Positions 21,389 to 32,864 of a stretch of 64,000 nucleotides of DNA are shown here, piece by piece (the stretch's first letter is position 1; the number at the start of each line of letters is the position of its first letter). The stretch covers positions 72,247,407-72,311,406 of the forward strand of contig OX638372.1 of NCBI GenBank assembly GCA_951812925.1, written 5' to 3'. Origin of the DNA: Calliopum simillimum. Lineage: Eukaryota > Arthropoda > Insecta > Diptera > Lauxaniidae. The position numbers were made by a program, and so were the translations under genes. The notes under the pieces are model-generated. The model had not been told where the DNA came from. It did no database searches and saw nothing but the letters and a program-made list of their open reading frames with translations.

Positions 21389-22239
21389 CCATGTCGTTTG
21401 GCAACGCTGCCAAACATTTTATTCACTTTTAAATGTTTCAGCTCACGAACAATTGCTGGTTGCGATTTTCCAGCCAAATAAAGAGCAATCACACTATTAC
21501 GTTTGAATTCCATTTCGAAAATTTTTTATTTTCAATAAATTGACGCGCAAATGCTTTTGGTTACTTAAGACAGCTCCCAGTGTGCCAAACGGACTCGTTT
21601 CGGATCCGTAACGGGTTCATATTTTCGTTCTTTTTATCCGTTACGGAATCCGTTACGTATCCGTTACTGATCCGTTTGCGGGAAGGATTCCTGAAAAAAA
21701 ACGAATCGTTTTTTCTTCTTTTATGGATCCGTTTCGAACCTGTAACGTACATCAAAAACGAATTCAAAACGGATTCGCTTTTAATAATGTTAATGCTGCT
21801 TATAAAAAAAAAAAGAAAATAGGGTGAAGCGCTTATTTTTAATTAAAAAATACAAAATAACAAAAAAAACAAATCAAAAATATTTTTTTATCATAAAAAT
21901 TAAATAAAGCAAATCCGTTTTGAGTTCGTATTTGAAGTATTTACGGAATCGAAACGGATTTGCCCAGGTTCGAATCCTACCAGAGGTGGATTTTTATTTT
22001 TCTTCCTTTTTTTTGTTTATATTTTTTTTTTAATTGCTAATAAGCGCATCAAAACGGTTTTTTTCTGTAAATATACAACATTATCATATTTAAAAGCAAA
22101 TCCGTTTTAAATTCGTTTTTACATATGTTTCAGATTCGAAACGGGCCCGCAATGCGGAATTACCCGGGTTTGAATTCTACTATAGGCGGATCGATAACTT
22201 TTTCCTTTTTATTTATTTTTTTTTTTAATTGCTAATAAG

Positions 22240-23035
22240 TAGAGTCCGACCGATTAATCGGCTTCGGCCAGATTCGGCCAAAAAAACGCCTTCGGCCTCA
22301 CATTCGGCCTAAAATAAGCCGAAGGTTTGGCCGAAGCCGAATGTTTGTAACTTTAATTAAAAAAGAAATTATTTGTTCTTAAACAAAAATGTTAAAAAGT
22401 CAAAATACTACTAAGACAGAAATGTTGAAATTTCTGCATCAAAATTATGCTGAAAAAAATATAACAGATAATATGTTTATCGAAATTGAAGGATCTGCAC
22501 CTTCCTGTTCAAATTCAGCCGCTTCCAATGGAAACCAATACCCAAAAGATGATCTGTGGGATTCGCACGATAAAATGCCTTTGACTGGGACCGAGGAAGC
22601 AGCCTTTGCCTTTTGAGGAACAATTAGCTTGTTATTTAAAGGAACCTTTGCAGTTGAGGACCATGGATATATATCATTATTGGGCCTGCAGTCCATATAT
22701 TCATTTACGACCAGTATCCCAAAAATTTTTGTCAGCTCCTCCTACAAGTGTCCCACGTGAACAATTGTTCAGTGCTGCGGGTCAAATATATGCTGACCGA
22801 AGAGCCAATCTACATGGAGAAAATGCAGAAAAACTGCTGTTTCTAGCTTACAACATTAGGTTATTTAATTTTTATTATTAACTATTTATTTTTATTTAAG
22901 AACTAATAAAAAAAAGTAGTACAAAAAATAAGTGTTACAAATATAATGGAACCTTTGGCTTCGGCTTCGGCCGAAGGTTATAAAAAAAACCGATTAATCG
23001 GCTTCGGCCAAAAAGTCACCTTCGGTCGGACACTA
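22240..23035 (+). mobile_element. Non-autonomous hAT element, 8-bp TSD
   Basis: Termini TAGAGTCCGACCGA and TAGTGTCCGACCGAAGG (reverse complement of the right end), rich in TTCGGCC words. The 8-bp duplication CTAATAAG is at 22232-22239 and 23036-23043. It interrupts a CCCARTGTGC-family copy. Confidence 0.92.
22389..22881 (+). pseudogene. hAT transposase C-terminal dimerisation region
   Basis: The second half reads FLSAPPTSVPREQLFSAAG then DRRANLHGENAEKLLFL, the classic hAT dimerisation motif. The frame changes near 22610. The BED finger and RNase-H-like core are deleted, so this copy depends on another hAT for movement. Confidence 0.9.
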
Positions 23036-24009
23036 CTAATAAGCGCTTCACAATGTTGTTTTTTTTTTATAAACACAGCGTTTTGAATTCGTTTTTGATG
23101 TACGTTACGGGTTCGAAATGGATCCGTTACCGCGGATTGCGTTTTTTATACCTTTCTGAACTCGTAACGGGTTCGAAACGGATCCTCATCCGTTTTTGTG
23201 CACATTGGGCTACAATTAATTAAAGCAAATCCGTTTTGAGTTCGTATTTGAATCGAATCCTACCACAGGTGGATTTTTACCATTTATTTTTCTTCCTTTT
23301 TTTTCGTTGTATTTTTTTTTAATTACTAATAATTTGAATTCGTTTTTACATACGTTTCGGATTCAAAACGGGCCCGCACTGCGGAATTACCCGGGTTCGA
23401 ATTCTAACATAGGAGGATCGATAATATTTTTCTTTTTATTTTTATTTTTTTAATCGCTTATAAGCACTTCAAAATGTTTTTGTTTTTTTATTTAAACACA
23501 GCGCTTTCAAATCGTTTTTGATGTACATTACGGGTTCGAAATGGATCCGTTACCGCGGATTACGTTTTTTATACCTTTATGAATTCGTAACGGGTTCGAA
23601 ACGGATCCTCATCCGTTTTTGTGCACATTGGGAAAGGATAAAAAATCAAATAAAAAAATGGTTTTTTATCCTTTTTTTCTTTTATTTTTTATTTTAATTG
23701 CTAATAACCTCTTCGAAACATTTGGTTTTTAATAATACCCAGTGTTCCAAACGGACCCCTTACAAATCCGTAATGGGTTCATATTCTCGTATTTTTTATT
23801 CGTTACGGATCCGTTACTGATCCGTTTGCGGGATAAATTCCCAAAAAAATAAGCGAATCGTTTTTTCTACATTTATGGATCCGTTTCGAACCGGTAACGT
23901 ACATCAAAAATGAATTCAAAACGTATTCGCTTTTAATAATGTTAATGCTGCTTATAAAAAAAAGGAAAATACTGAAGCGATTATTTTTAATTAAAAAAAA
24001 AAAATACTA

Positions 24010-24080
24010 CGGCCGGGAGGCGAACCCAGCCTCCCGGGGTATTACTTTTTAAACACTAGACGTTAGACAACTAGGCTATT
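24010..24080 (-). other. tRNA-like block
   Basis: GGGTTCGCCTCC (B box) and TAGCCTAGTTGTC (A box) on the minus strand. Confidence 0.5.
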
Positions 24081-24205
24081 GACCGATATGATGTAGACTT
24101 ATGTGATGTTGAGATTTAAAGTTTGTATTGATTAAACAAATTTCTGTTGATTTTTTTTATAAGTATTCTGTGTTCTTTCTCTTCCCTTTTTTTTGATAAA
24201 AACTA

Positions 24206-25456
24206 TTGGGTGTACAACTTAAAATTTGACAGTGGATGTCCGTACTAACAAATATCGTGAAAGCTCGAACTTTATATATATGTCATTTTGAAGGTACATT
24301 TGACAGCTGTCAAAATCAGCCAACAAAACAATTTTATCTTGTGTGCATCATTATTATTTTTCACGATGAATAACTTCGAAAATTCGAGAAAAAGACAGCA
24401 TTTGCGGGTGGTTCTGTTGGGTCATTTTTTTGCAAAGAAAACTGCTGCGGAAAGTCATAGTTTGCTTGTAGAAGTTTGTGGCGACGATGCTTTAGGAAAA
24501 ACACTGTGTTTTGAATGGTTTAAACGCTTCAAAAGTGCCAATTTTGACGTCAAAGACAAAGAACGCCCAGGACAGCCAAAAAAGTATGAAGACGAAGAAT
24601 TAGAGAAGCTACTCGATGAGGATTCGTGCCAAATCGTTGGGAGTGACTCAGCAAGCCATTTCGAAACGTTTGAAAGCCGCCGGATACATTCAGAAGAAGG
24701 TCCCCTATGAGTTGAAGCCGAGAGACGTTGAACGGCGCTTCTGTATGTCTGAAATGCTGCTTGAGCGCCATAAAAACAAATCATTTTTGCATCGGATTGT
24801 GACTGGGGATGAAAAATGGATCCATTATGACAATCCCAAGCGCAAAAAGTCATACGTGAAACCCGACCAACCAGCCAAATCAACCTCGAAGCCAAATATC
24901 CATGGCGCCAATGTTATGCTGTGTATTTGGTGGGATCAGAAGGGGCCGTTATATTGTGAGTTGTTGAAATCGGGCCAGACAATCACAGGTGACCTGTACC
25001 GAACACAATTAATACGTTTGAAGCGTGCCATCATCGAAAAACGCCCGGAAAATGCGACCAGATACGAAGCAATAATTTTTCATCATGACAACGCTCGGCC
25101 GCATGTTGCAAGACCCGTGAAAAACTATTTGGAAAATAGTGGATGGGAAGTTTTGGCTCACCCGACTTATAGTCCGGACCTTGCTCCGTCTGACTTTCAT
25201 TTACTTCGCTCGATGCAAAACGCCCTCACCGGAATACGCTTCACATCAGAGCAAGGCATCCGAAATTGGATAGATTCATTTTTGGCCGCCAAGCCGGCGC
25301 AATTTTTTTGGGATGGAATTCATAAATTGCCTGAAAGATGGGGAAATGTTGTAGCTTCCAATGGACAATACTTTGAATAAAATATATTGAAACATTTTTC
25401 CACAATAAAGCATCAAATTTCGCAAAAAAATTCCGGTTTTTAAGTTGTACACCCAA
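24206..25456 (+). mobile_element. Mariner element (irritans-like), 1251 bp
   Basis: Inverted termini TTGGGTGTACAACTTAAAA, perfect for 19 bases, flanked by TA on both sides (24204-24205, 25457-25458). Length and structure are those of a full mariner. It interrupts a CCCARTGTGC copy; removing it restores that copy's text. Confidence 0.95.
24366..25380 (+). pseudogene. Mariner DD34D transposase, frameshifted
   Basis: Starts MNNFENSRKRQHLRVV; the helix-turn-helix part contains LGVTQQAISKRLKAAG. Catalytic Asp residues are in VTGDEKW, FHHDNARPHVA and SPDLAPSDFHLL, the DD34D layout, so all three are intact. A deletion of a dozen or so bases near 24635 shifts the frame between DEDSCQ and SLGVTQ, and a few codons are missing after IQKK. 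Ends with the usual NGQYFE. Probably inactivated recently. Confidence 0.93.
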
Positions 25457-25498
25457 TATATACTCAAATTTGGAATCAAAAACATTTCTTCAAACATA

Positions 25499-26643
25499 CC
25501 CAGTGTGCCATACGGACTCGTTTCGGATCCGTAACGGGTTCATATTTTCGCTCTTTTTATCCGTTACGGAATCCGTTACGTATCCGTTACTGATCCGTTT
25601 GCGGGAAGGATTCCTAAAAAAAAAACGAATCGTTTTTTCTACTTTTATGGATCCGTTTCGAACCTGTAACGTACATCAAAAACGAATTCAAAACGGATTC
25701 GCTTTTAATAATGTTAATGCTGCTTATAAAAAAAAAAGAAAAAAGGGTGAATCGCTTATTTTTAATTAAAAAAAAAAAAAATGACTACCCCCGGCCGGGA
25801 GGCGAACCCAGGCTCCCGGGGTATACTCTTTCATACACGAGACGTTAGACAACTAGGCTATTTACCGATATGATGTTGACTTATCTGATGCAGCCTTATC
25901 TGATGTTGAGATTTCAAGTTTGTATATTAAACAAATTTCTGTTGCTTTTTTATAAGTATTCTGTGTTCTTTCTCTTCCCTTCTTTTGATAAAAAATGTTA
26001 TATACTCAAATTTGGAATCAAAAACATTTCTTCAAACAGAGTTTGAAAAGTTTACAAAAAATCACACGCAATAAAATAAAAAGATAAAAAAAAACAAATC
26101 AAAAATATTTTTTTTTATCATCATTAAAATTAATTAAAGCAAATCCGTTTTGAGTTCGTATTTGAAGTATTTACGGATTCGAAACGGATTTACCCAGGTT
26201 CGAATTTCACCTCAGATGGATTTTTACCCTTTATTTTTCTTCCTTTTTTTTCTTTTTTATTTTTTTTTAATTGCTAATAAGCGCATCAAAACGGTTTTTT
26301 TTTGTAAATATACAGCATTAAAATTTTTAAAAGCAAATCCGTTTTGAATTCATTTTTACATACGTTTCGGATTCGAAACGAGCCCGCACTGCGGAATTAC
26401 CCGGGTTTGAATACTACCATAGGCGGATCGATAATATTTTGCTTTTTATTTATTTATTTTTTAATCGCTAATAAGCGCTTCAAAATGTTTTTTTTTTTTT
26501 ATCTAAACACAGCGTTTTGAATTCGTTTTTGATGTACGTTACGGGTTCGAAATGGATCCATTACCGCGGATTTTGTTTTATTTACCTTTATGAACTCGTA
26601 ACGGGTTCGAAACAGATCCTCATCCGTTTTTGTGCACATTGGG
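25499..26643 (+). mobile_element. CCCARTGTGC-family element, TA target duplication
   Basis: 1145 bp, near full length: CCCAGTGTGCCATACGGACT to GTGCACATTGGG, flanked by TA on both sides. It shows the full module order: subterminal CCGTTACGG words, tRNA-like block, GGTTCGAATTTC module (about 26198), GGGTTTGAATACT module (about 26402), subterminal words. Confidence 0.9.
25791..25865 (-). other. tRNA-like block
   Basis: Minus strand A box TAGCCTAGTTGTC and B box GGGTTCGCCTCC; the GC-rich arm around the B box is intact. Confidence 0.55.
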
Positions 26644-27019
26644 TAGTTTGAAAAGTTTACAAAAAATCATACGCAATAAAATAAAAAGATAAAAAAAAAA
26701 CAAATCAAAAATATTTTTTTTATCATCATTAAAATTAATTAAAGCAAATCCGTTTTGGGTTCGTATTTGAAGTATTTACGGATTCGAAACGGATTTACCC
26801 AGGTTCGAATCCTACCAAAGGTGGATTTTTACCCTATATTTTTCGTCCTTTTTTTTCTTTTTTTTTTTAGTTGCTAATAAGCGCGTCAAAACGGTTTTTT
26901 CTGTAAATATACAGCATTAACATTTTTAAAATTTTTATTTTTTTATTTTTATTTATTTTTTTTTAATCTAATAAGCTAATAAGCGCTTCAAAATGCTTTT
27001 TTTTTTTATTTGAAAACAG

Positions 27020-28460
27020 CCCAATGTGCACAAAAACGGATGAGGATCCGTTTCGAACCCAATACGAGTTCATAAAGGTATAAAAAACGTAGTCCGGTAA
27101 AGGATCCATTTCAAACCCGTAACGTACATCAAAAACGAATTCAAAACGCTATGTTTAAATAAAAAAAAAAACATTTTGAAGCGCTTATAAGCGATTAAAA
27201 ATAAATAAATAAAAAGGAAAAAGTTATCGATCCGCCTATAGCAGAATTCAAACCCGGGTAATTCCGCAGTGCGGGCCCGTTTCGAATCCGAAACATATGA
27301 AAAAATGAATTCAAAACGGATTTGCTTTTCAATATGTTAATGTTGTATACAGAAAAAAACCGTTTTGATGCGCTTATTAGCAATTCGAATCCGTTTTGAA
27401 TCCATTACGAGTTCATAAAGATATAAAAAACGTAATCCGCGGTAACGGATCCATTTCGAACCCGTAACGTACATCAAAAACGAATTCAAAACGCTTTGTT
27501 TAGATAAAAAAAAAAAACATTTTGAAGCGCTTATTAGCGAATAAAAAAAAATTAAATTCCGCAGTGCGGGCCCGTTTCGAATCAGAAACTTATGTAAAAA
27601 CGAATTCAAAACGGATTTGCTTTTAAATATGTTAATGCTGTATATTTACAGAAAAAAACCGTTTTGATGCGCCAATTAAAAAATAATAAAAAGAAAAAAA
27701 AGGAATAAAAATAATGGGTAAAACTCCACCTCTGGTAGGATTCGAACCTGGGCAAATCCGTTTCGATTCCGTAAATACTTCAAATACAAACTCAAAACGG
27801 ATTTGCTTTATTTAATTTTTATGATAAAAAAAATATTTTTGATTTGTTTTTTTTTTTTTTATTTTATTGCGTATGATTTTTTGAAACTTTTCAAACTCTG
27901 TTTGAAAAAATTTTTTGATTCCAAATTTGAGTATATAACATTTTTTATCAAAAGAAGGGAAGAAAAACAACACAGAATACTTATAAAAAAACAACAGAAA
28001 TTTGTTTAATATACAAACTTTAAATCTCAACATCAAATAAGTCTACATCAGTTAAGCAAGCATCATATCGGTCAATAGCCTAGTTGTCTAACGTCTCGTG
28101 TATGAAAGAGTAATACCCCAGGAGCTTGAGTTCGACTCCCGGCCGGGCTAGTAATTTTTTTTTTTTTTTTTTGTTTTTTTGTTTTTTTTTTAATTAAAAA
28201 TAAGCGCTTCACCGTTTTTTTTTTTTTTGTATAAGCAGCATTAACATTATTAAAAGCGAATCCGTTTTGAACTCGTTTTTGGTGTACGTTAGAGGTTCGA
28301 AACGGATCCATAAAAGAAGAAAAAACGATTCGTTTTTTTTTTTAGGAATCCTTCCCGCAAACGGATCAGTAACGGATACGTAACGGATTCCGTAACGGAT
28401 AAAAAGAACGAAAATATGAACCCGTTACGGATCCGAAACGAGTCCGTTTGGCACACTGGG
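27020..28460 (-). mobile_element. CCCARTGTGC-family segment, reverse orientation
   Basis: Begins CCCAATGTGCACAAAAACGG and reaches a GGCACACTGGG end at 28460. AG is found before 27020 and after both 28460 and 31910. It carries two successive copies of the right-hand terminal module (27020-27385 and 27390-27610), a sign of recombination between copies. Confidence 0.6.
28076..28150 (+). other. tRNA-like block
   Basis: A box TAGCCTAGTTGT at 28076-28087, B box GAGTTCGACTCC at 28128-28139. Confidence 0.55.
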
Positions 28461-28850
28461 AGGATTCGAACCTGGGTAAATACGTTTCGAATCCGTAAAT
28501 ACTGCAAATACGAACTCAAAACGGATTTGCTTTAATTAATTTTAATGATGATAAAAAAAATATTTTTGTTTTCCCAATGTGCACAAAAACGGATGAGGAT
28601 CCGTTTCGAACCCGTTACGAGTTCATAAAGGTATAAAAAACGCAATCCGCGGTAACGGATCCATTTCGAACCCGTAACGTACATCAAAAACGAATTCAAA
28701 ACGCTGTGTTTATAAAAAAAAAAAACATTGTGAAGCGCTTATTAGCAATTAAAAATAAATAAATAAAAAGGAAAAAGTTATCGATCCGCCTATAGTAGAA
28801 TTCAAACCCGGGTAATTCCGCAGTGCGGGCCCGTTTCGAATCTGAAACAT

Positions 28851-29933
28851 CCCAGTGTGCCAAACGGACTCGTTTTGGATCCGTAACGGGTTCATATTTT
28901 CGTTCTTTTTATCCGTTACGGAATCCGTTACTGATCCGTTTGCGGGAAGGATTCCTAAAAAAAAAACGAATCGTTTTTTCTTCTTTTATGGATCCGTTTC
29001 GAACCTGTAACGTACATCAAAAACGAATTCAAAACGGATTCGCTTTTAATAATGTTAATGCTGCTTATAAAAAAAAAAGAAAACAGGGTGAAGCGCTTAT
29101 TTTTAATTAAAAAAAACAAAATAACAACAAAAAAAAAATTACTAGCCCGGCCGGGAGTCGAACTCAGGCTCCCGGGGTATTACTCCTTCATGTACGAGAC
29201 GTTAGACAACTAGGCTATTGGCCGATATAATTTTTGCTTAACTGATGTAGACTTATTTGATGTTGAGATTTAAAGTTTGTATATTAAACAAATTTCTGTT
29301 GTTTTTTTGTAAGTATTCTGTTTTGTTTTTCTTCCCTTCTCTTGATAAAAAATGTTATATACTCAAATTTGGAATCAAAAACATTTTTTCAAACAGAGTT
29401 TGAAAAGTTTACAAAAAATCATACGCAATAAAATAAAAAGAAAAAAAAAACAAATCAAAAATATTTTTTTTATCATAAAAATTAAATAAAGCAAATCCGT
29501 TTTGAGTTCGTATTTGAAGTATTTACGAAATCGAAACGGATTCGCCCAGGTTCGAATCCTACCAGAGGTGGATTTTTACCCATTATTTTTATTCCTTTTT
29601 TTTCTTTTTATTATTTTTTAATTGGCGCATCAAAACGGTTTTTTTCTGTAAATATACAGCATTAACATATTTAAAAGCAAATCCGTTTTGAATTCGTTTT
29701 TACATAAGTTTCGGATTCGAAACGGGCCCGCACTGCGGAATTTAATTTTTTTTTATTCGCTAATAAGCGCTTCAAAATGTTTTTTTTTTTTATCCAAACA
29801 AAGCGTTTTGAATTCATTTTTGATGTACGTTACGGGTTCGAAATGGATCCGTTACCGCGGATTACGTTTTTATACCTTTATGAACTCGTAATGGATTCGA
29901 AACGGATCCTCATCCATTTTTGTGCACATTGGG
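28851..29933 (+). mobile_element. CCCARTGTGC-family element, AT target duplication
   Basis: 1083 bp, CCCAGTGTGCCAAACGGACT to TTTTTGTGCACATTGGG, flanked by AT on both sides (28849-28850, 29934-29935). Confidence 0.9.
29143..29222 (-). other. tRNA-like block
   Basis: Minus strand A box TAGCCTAGTTGTC, B box GAGTTCGACTCC. Confidence 0.5.
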
Positions 29934-30194
29934 ATATGTAAAAACGAATTCAAAACGGATTTGCTTTTAAATATGATAATGTTGTATATTTACAGAAAAA
30001 AACCGTTTTGATGCGCTTATTAGCAATTAAAAAAAAATATAAACAAAAAAAGCAAGAAAAATAAAGGGTAAAAATCCACCTGTGGTAGGACTCGAACCTG
30101 GGTAGATCCGTTTCGAATCCGTAAATACTTCAAATACGAACTCAAAACGGATTTGCTTTAATTAATTTTAATGATGATAAAAAAATTTTGATTT

Positions 30195-31289
30195 CCCAGT
30201 GTGCCAAACGGATTCGTTTCGGATCCGTAACGGGTTCATATTTTCGTTCTTTTTATCCGTTATGGAATCCGTTACGTATCCGTCGCTGATCCGTTTGCGG
30301 GAAGGATTCCTAAAAAAAAAACGAATCGTTTTTTCTTCTTTTATGGATCCGTTTCGAACCTGTAACGTACATCAAAAACGAATTCAAAACGGATTCGCTT
30401 TCAATAATGTTAATGCTACTTATAAAAAAAAGGAAAACAGGGTGAAGGGCTTATTTTTAATTAAAAAAAAACAAAATAACAAAAAAAAAAAAAAATTACT
30501 AGCCCGGCCGGGAGTCGAACTCAGGCTCCTATTACTCTTTCATACGCGAGACGGTAGACAACTAGGCTATTGGCCGATATGATGTTTACTTAACTGATGT
30601 AGACTTATTTGATGTTGAGATTTAAAGTTTGTATATTAAACAAATTTCTGTTGTTTTTTTATAAGTATTCTGTGTTGTTTTTCTTCCCTTCTTTTGATAA
30701 AAAATGTTATATACTCAAATTTGGAATCAGAAACATTTTTTCAAACAGAGTTTGAAGTTTACAAAAAAATCATACGCAATAAAATAAAAAGAAAAAAAAA
30801 ACAAATCAAAAATATTTTTTTTATCATAAAAATTAAATAAAGCAAATCCGTTTTGAGTTCGTATTTGAAGTATTTACGGAATCGAAACGGATTTGCCCAG
30901 GTTCGAATCCTACCAGAGGTGGATTTTTACCCATTATTTTTCTTCCTTTTTTTTCTTTTTATTATTTTTTAATTGCTAATAGGCGCATCAAAACGGTTTT
31001 TTTCTGTAAATATACAGCATTAACAAATTTAAAAGCAAATCCGTTTTGAATTCGTTTTTACATAAGTTTCGGATTCGAAACGGGCCCGCACTGCGGAATT
31101 TAATTTTTTTTATTCACTAATAAGCGCTTCAAAATGTTTTTTTTTTATCTTAACAAAGCGTTTTGAATTCGTTTTTGATGTACGTTACGGGTTCGAAATG
31201 GATCCGTTACCGCGGATTACGTTTTTTATACCTTTATGAACTCGTAATGGATTCGAAACGGATCCTCATCCGTTTTTGTGCACATTGGG
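30195..31289 (+). mobile_element. CCCARTGTGC-family element, TT target duplication
   Basis: 1095 bp, same termini, flanked by TT on both sides (30193-30194, 31290-31291). Confidence 0.9.
30500..30575 (-). other. tRNA-like block
   Basis: Minus strand A box TAGCCTAGTTGTC and B box GAGTTCGACTCC; several bases lost between them. Confidence 0.45.
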
Positions 31290-31532
31290 TTGTTTTTTTT
31301 TTATCTTTTTATTTTATTGCGTATGATTTTTTGTAAACTTTTCAAGCTCCGTTTGAAGAAATGTTTTTGATTCCAAATTTGAGTACATATATAATATTTT
31401 GTATCAAAAGAAGGGAAGAGAAAGAACACAGAATACTTATAAAAAACAACAGAAATTTTTTTAATCAATACAAACTTTAAATCTCACCATCAGATAAGTC
31501 TACATGAGATAAGTCAACATCATATCGGTCAA

Positions 31533-31608
31533 TAGCCTAGTTGTCTAACGTTTCGTGTATGAAAAAGTAATACCCCGGGAGCCTGGGTTCGCCTCCCGGC
31601 CGGGCTAG
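31533..31608 (+). other. tRNA-like block
   Basis: A box TAGCCTAGTTGTC, B box GGGTTCGCCTCC, flanked by CCCGGGAG and CTCCCGG. Confidence 0.55.
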
Positions 31609-32013
31609 TATTTTTTTTTTTTTTTTGTTATTTTGTTTTCTTTAATTAAAAATAAGCGCTTCACCATTTTTCTTTTTTTTTCATAAGCAGCATTAGCATT
31701 ATTTAAAGCGAATCCGTTATGAATTCGTTTTTGATGTACGTTACAGGTTCGAAACGGATCCATAAAAGTAGAAAAAACGATTCGTTTTTTTTTAGCAATC
31801 CTTCCCGCAAACGGATCAGTAAGGGATACGTAACGGATTCCGTATCGGATAAGAAGTACGAAAATATGAATCCGTTTCGGATCCGAAACGAGTCCTTTTG
31901 GCACACTGGGAGCGTTTTGATTTCGTTTTTGATGTACGTTACGGGTTCTTTATACATTTATGAACTCGTAACGGGTTCGAAACGGATCCTCATCCGTTTT
32001 TGTGCACATTGGG

Positions 32014-32680
32014 CATTAACATTAATTAAAGCAAATCCGTTTTAAGTTCGTATTTGAAGTATTTACGGATTCAAAACGGATTTACCCAGGTTCGAATCCT
32101 AACACAGGTGGATTTTTACCCTTTATTTTTATTTTTTTTTTTTTTTTTATTTTTTTTTAATTGCTAATCATTGCGCATCAAAACGGTTTTTTTCTGTAAA
32201 TATACAGCATTAACATTTTTAAAAGCAAATCCGTTTTGAATTCGTTTTACATACGTTTCGGATTCGAAACGGGCCCGCACTGCGGAACTACCCGGGTTCG
32301 AATTCTACCATAGGCGGATCGATAATTTTTTTCTTTTTATATATATTTTTTTTAATAGCTAATAAGCGCTTCAAAATGTTTTTTTTTTTTTTATCTAAAC
32401 ACAGCGTTTTGAATTCGTTTTTCATGTAAGTTACGGGTTCGAAATGGATCCGTTGCCTTGGATTACGTTTTTTATACCTTTATGAACTCGTGATGGGTTC
32501 GAAACGGATCTTCATCCGTTTTTGTGCACATTGGGTTTTTAATTAAAATAAAAAGAAAACAAAATCACTAGAAACTGGGAGGCGAACCTTGGCTTCCGGG
32601 GTATTAATTTACCAACAGTAGACTTTAGAGAACTAGGCTATTGACCTGTATGATGTAGACTTATCTGATGTTGAGATATG
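32014..32680 (+). mobile_element. Right half of a CCCARTGTGC element plus decayed tRNA-like block
   Basis: From 32014 the text AAAGCAAATCCGTTTTAAG runs through the GGTTCGAATCC and GGGTTCGAATTC modules to a right end at 32535. The following 32577-32652 carries an eroded tRNA-like block (minus strand TAGCCTAGTTCTC and AGGTTCGCCTCC). Confidence 0.6.
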
Positions 32681-32696
32681 TATGTATGTATGTTAG

Positions 32697-32864
32697 AGCG
32701 CCCATATGAGCGAAATTGTGAATTTCTTTGCTCCCAGTTCATTAAATAAGATATCAAAAAAAAATTGGGAATCGGTAGTGGAAAAAAACCTAGCCGGTTT
32801 TCGACAAATTGACTAAAAAAATTCAAGTCGCTTTGACTGCCCGTTATTTGGAAACTATTAATTT
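32697..32864. repeat. AGAGCGCCCA repeat, copy 1
   Basis: Begins AGAGCGCCCATATGAGCG and ends near CCGTTATTTGGAAACTATTA. A reverse-complement relative lies at 35606-35829, where it abuts the LINE tail. It starts after (ATGT)n in both places. Confidence 0.6.

Larger units (their letters stand above)
19913..21575 (-). mobile_element. Tc1/mariner element with DD37D-type transposase, LINE-interrupted
   Basis: The left end has AGGGTGGCTGATTCGAAGTG. The right end begins near GGTTACTTAAGACAGCT, and a CCCARTGTGC element abuts it at 21576. Transposase starts on the minus strand at about 21512 (MEFKRNSVIALYLAGKS), is cut by a LINE tail at 20896-21388, and resumes as GGRKITATSPEMVRKVKAR. Terminal repeats are only partly matched. 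Confidence 0.75.
21576..23209 (+). mobile_element. CCCARTGTGC-family element, CT target duplication
   Basis: Left end at 21576 and right end GTGCACATTGGG at 23209 are flanked by CT on both sides (21574-21575, 23210-23211). The tRNA-like block near the left module is deleted, while the GGTTCGAATCC module at about 21968 remains. It contains a 796-bp hAT insertion. Confidence 0.85.
18574..23632 (+). mobile_element. CCCARTGTGC-family element (composite, interrupted)
   Basis: Left end CCCAGTGTGCCAAACGGACT at 18574, flanked by AA; right end TTTTTGTGCACATTGGG at 23632, followed by AA, which fits a 2-bp duplication. Its interior holds a second family left end (19223), a mariner with a LINE in it, and another family copy with a hAT. 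Only one right half is left for the two left halves, so recombination or loss has occurred. Subterminal regions are packed with CGGATCCGTTTCG and CCGTTACGG words. No transposase. Confidence 0.7.
28573..31910 (-). mobile_element. CCCARTGTGC-family element, reverse, with two family copies inside
   Basis: Starts CCCAATGTGCACAAAAACGG at 28573 and ends GGCACACTGGG at 31910. Two complete plus-oriented copies (28851-29933 and 30195-31289) sit inside it with their own 2-bp duplications; taking them out leaves a canonical module order. Confidence 0.65.
23738..32013. mobile_element. CCCARTGTGC-family element swollen by nested insertions
   Basis: The left half (23738 on) is cut by a mariner at 24206, by a family copy at 25499-26643, and by a block of reverse-oriented family copies from 27020 to 31910. 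That block is bounded by AG (27018-27019 and 31911-31912), and the right half then resumes as AGCGTTTTG up to TTTTTGTGCACATTGGG at 32013. Rejoining the flanks of the AG block recreates the canonical AAACACAGCGTTTTG-type text, supporting this reading. Confidence 0.65.

Noticed and set aside
24288..25380. Active mariner transposase
   Set aside because: All three Asp are kept, but a frame-shifting deletion near 24635 and missing codons after IQKK break the protein.
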